A program made the translations under genes and the position numbers. This document shows positions 16,948-17,375 of a stretch of 17,375 nt of DNA, piece by piece (position 1 is the stretch's first letter; each line of letters opens with the position of its first letter). This DNA comes from Trichomonas tenax (lineage: Eukaryota; Parabasalia; Trichomonadida; Trichomonadidae). The DNA lies in NCBI GenBank assembly GCA_023091735.1, contig JALKBU010001064.1:1-17375 (forward strand), written 5' to 3'. Under the pieces are notes generated by a model. The model searched no databases. It was not told the DNA's origin and saw only the letters and a list, made by a program, of their open reading frames with translations.

Positions 16948-17375
16948 CGGTCTTATTCTTCTTAACCTGATTATATAACGGATTTTATCATTTGTGGATT
17001 AAGTTTAATTTTAAAAATATATATTTTATTTAATTATACCAGGTAACCAGATTACCAGGTAATACCAGGTAAGAAAAATTAGGACAAGGATTTTTACAAA
17101 CGCCAAAAACTACTAAAATTGATTTTAGCAGAAAATGTTTAAAATTTGATGTTTTAGGTTAAATTATAAGTTGATGTTCGAATTTACTGCTTCATTTACG
17201 TAATATTTAATGTTTTTGGTTGATTTCGATGTCGAGAGACCCCCTCGGGGTCAGCCACAACGCGGCATAAGCATTTTTTGTGAGTTTTTGGTCATTTCTG
17301 AAAAAGCTAAACCAAAATTTGAATTTTAGTGAAATTGTTTGATTTTTGGGGATTTACTCGAGTAAATGAGGTGTG
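16948..17375. other. Non-coding end of window with repeats and palindromes
   Basis: No gene seen. Holds three ACCAGGT copies (17038-17044, 17054-17060, 17064-17070), the right direct-repeat copy, the hairpin GACCCC-CTC-GGGGTC at 17238-17252, and a perfect 16-base palindrome ATTTACTCGAGTAAAT at 17352-17367. Confidence 0.5.
17064..17130 (+). repeat. Direct repeat, right copy (ACCAGGTAA type)
   Basis: Starts ACCAGGTAAGAAAAATTAGG, continues ACAAGGATTTTTA and ends with AACGCCAAAAAC and GATTTTAG. It parallels 16384-16456 in order and orientation. Two further ACCAGGT copies precede it. Confidence 0.5.

Overview
The window reads as nuclear DNA of a trichomonad (parabasalid) protist, probably Tritrichomonas-like. 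The AT-rich background, intronless genes, a small two-repeat Myb factor, a protein resembling the parabasalid initiator-binding domain (IBD, the fold of IBP39), and candidate TCA-Y-W initiators just upstream of some ATGs all point that way. No rRNA, canonical tRNA, CRISPR array, transposase, integrase or polymerase was seen.

Layout. 1-709: AT-rich non-coding DNA starting with a cluster of GTGACA/TGTCAC motifs. 710-5374 (+): a 1554-residue helical-repeat protein with a probable ConA/LamG-like beta domain, resembling the N-terminal half of BEACH-family proteins but with no BEACH domain. 5375-6089: intergenic, holding about ten degenerate TTGACATGTAA units. 6168-6878 (+): a bacterial-type Endonuclease I (NucM/EndA/Vvn family), probably secreted, with an unclear 5' end. 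7440-8126 (+): IBD-type protein with an acidic tail. 8863-9381 (-): R2R3 Myb protein, convergent with the IBD gene. The middle therefore pairs two likely transcription factors.

9382-14402 is a gene-poor stretch of about 5 kb. Its notable contents are two adjacent long hairpins (10037-10136 and 10178-10255, one with 29 unbroken RNA base pairs), a decayed tRNA-like A-box/B-box unit near 10.7 kb, and a perfect 23-bp inverted repeat just before the next gene.

14.4-17.4 kb looks different: a gene of unknown family whose coherent reading frame is broken by one TGA (14403-15260) and carries three decapeptide repeats; a decayed coding fragment (15471-15771); a TGTCACTCAT repeat field; a strong hairpin with a T-run (16105-16151); and a small basic, lysine/glutamate-rich gene on the minus strand with two TAA codons in its tail, lying between diverged direct repeats. 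Interrupted frames, tandem repeats and hairpins together suggest a decaying mobile or virus-like element, or fast-evolving genes. That is inference: no hallmark enzyme is visible. The genes in the window do not form an evident pathway.
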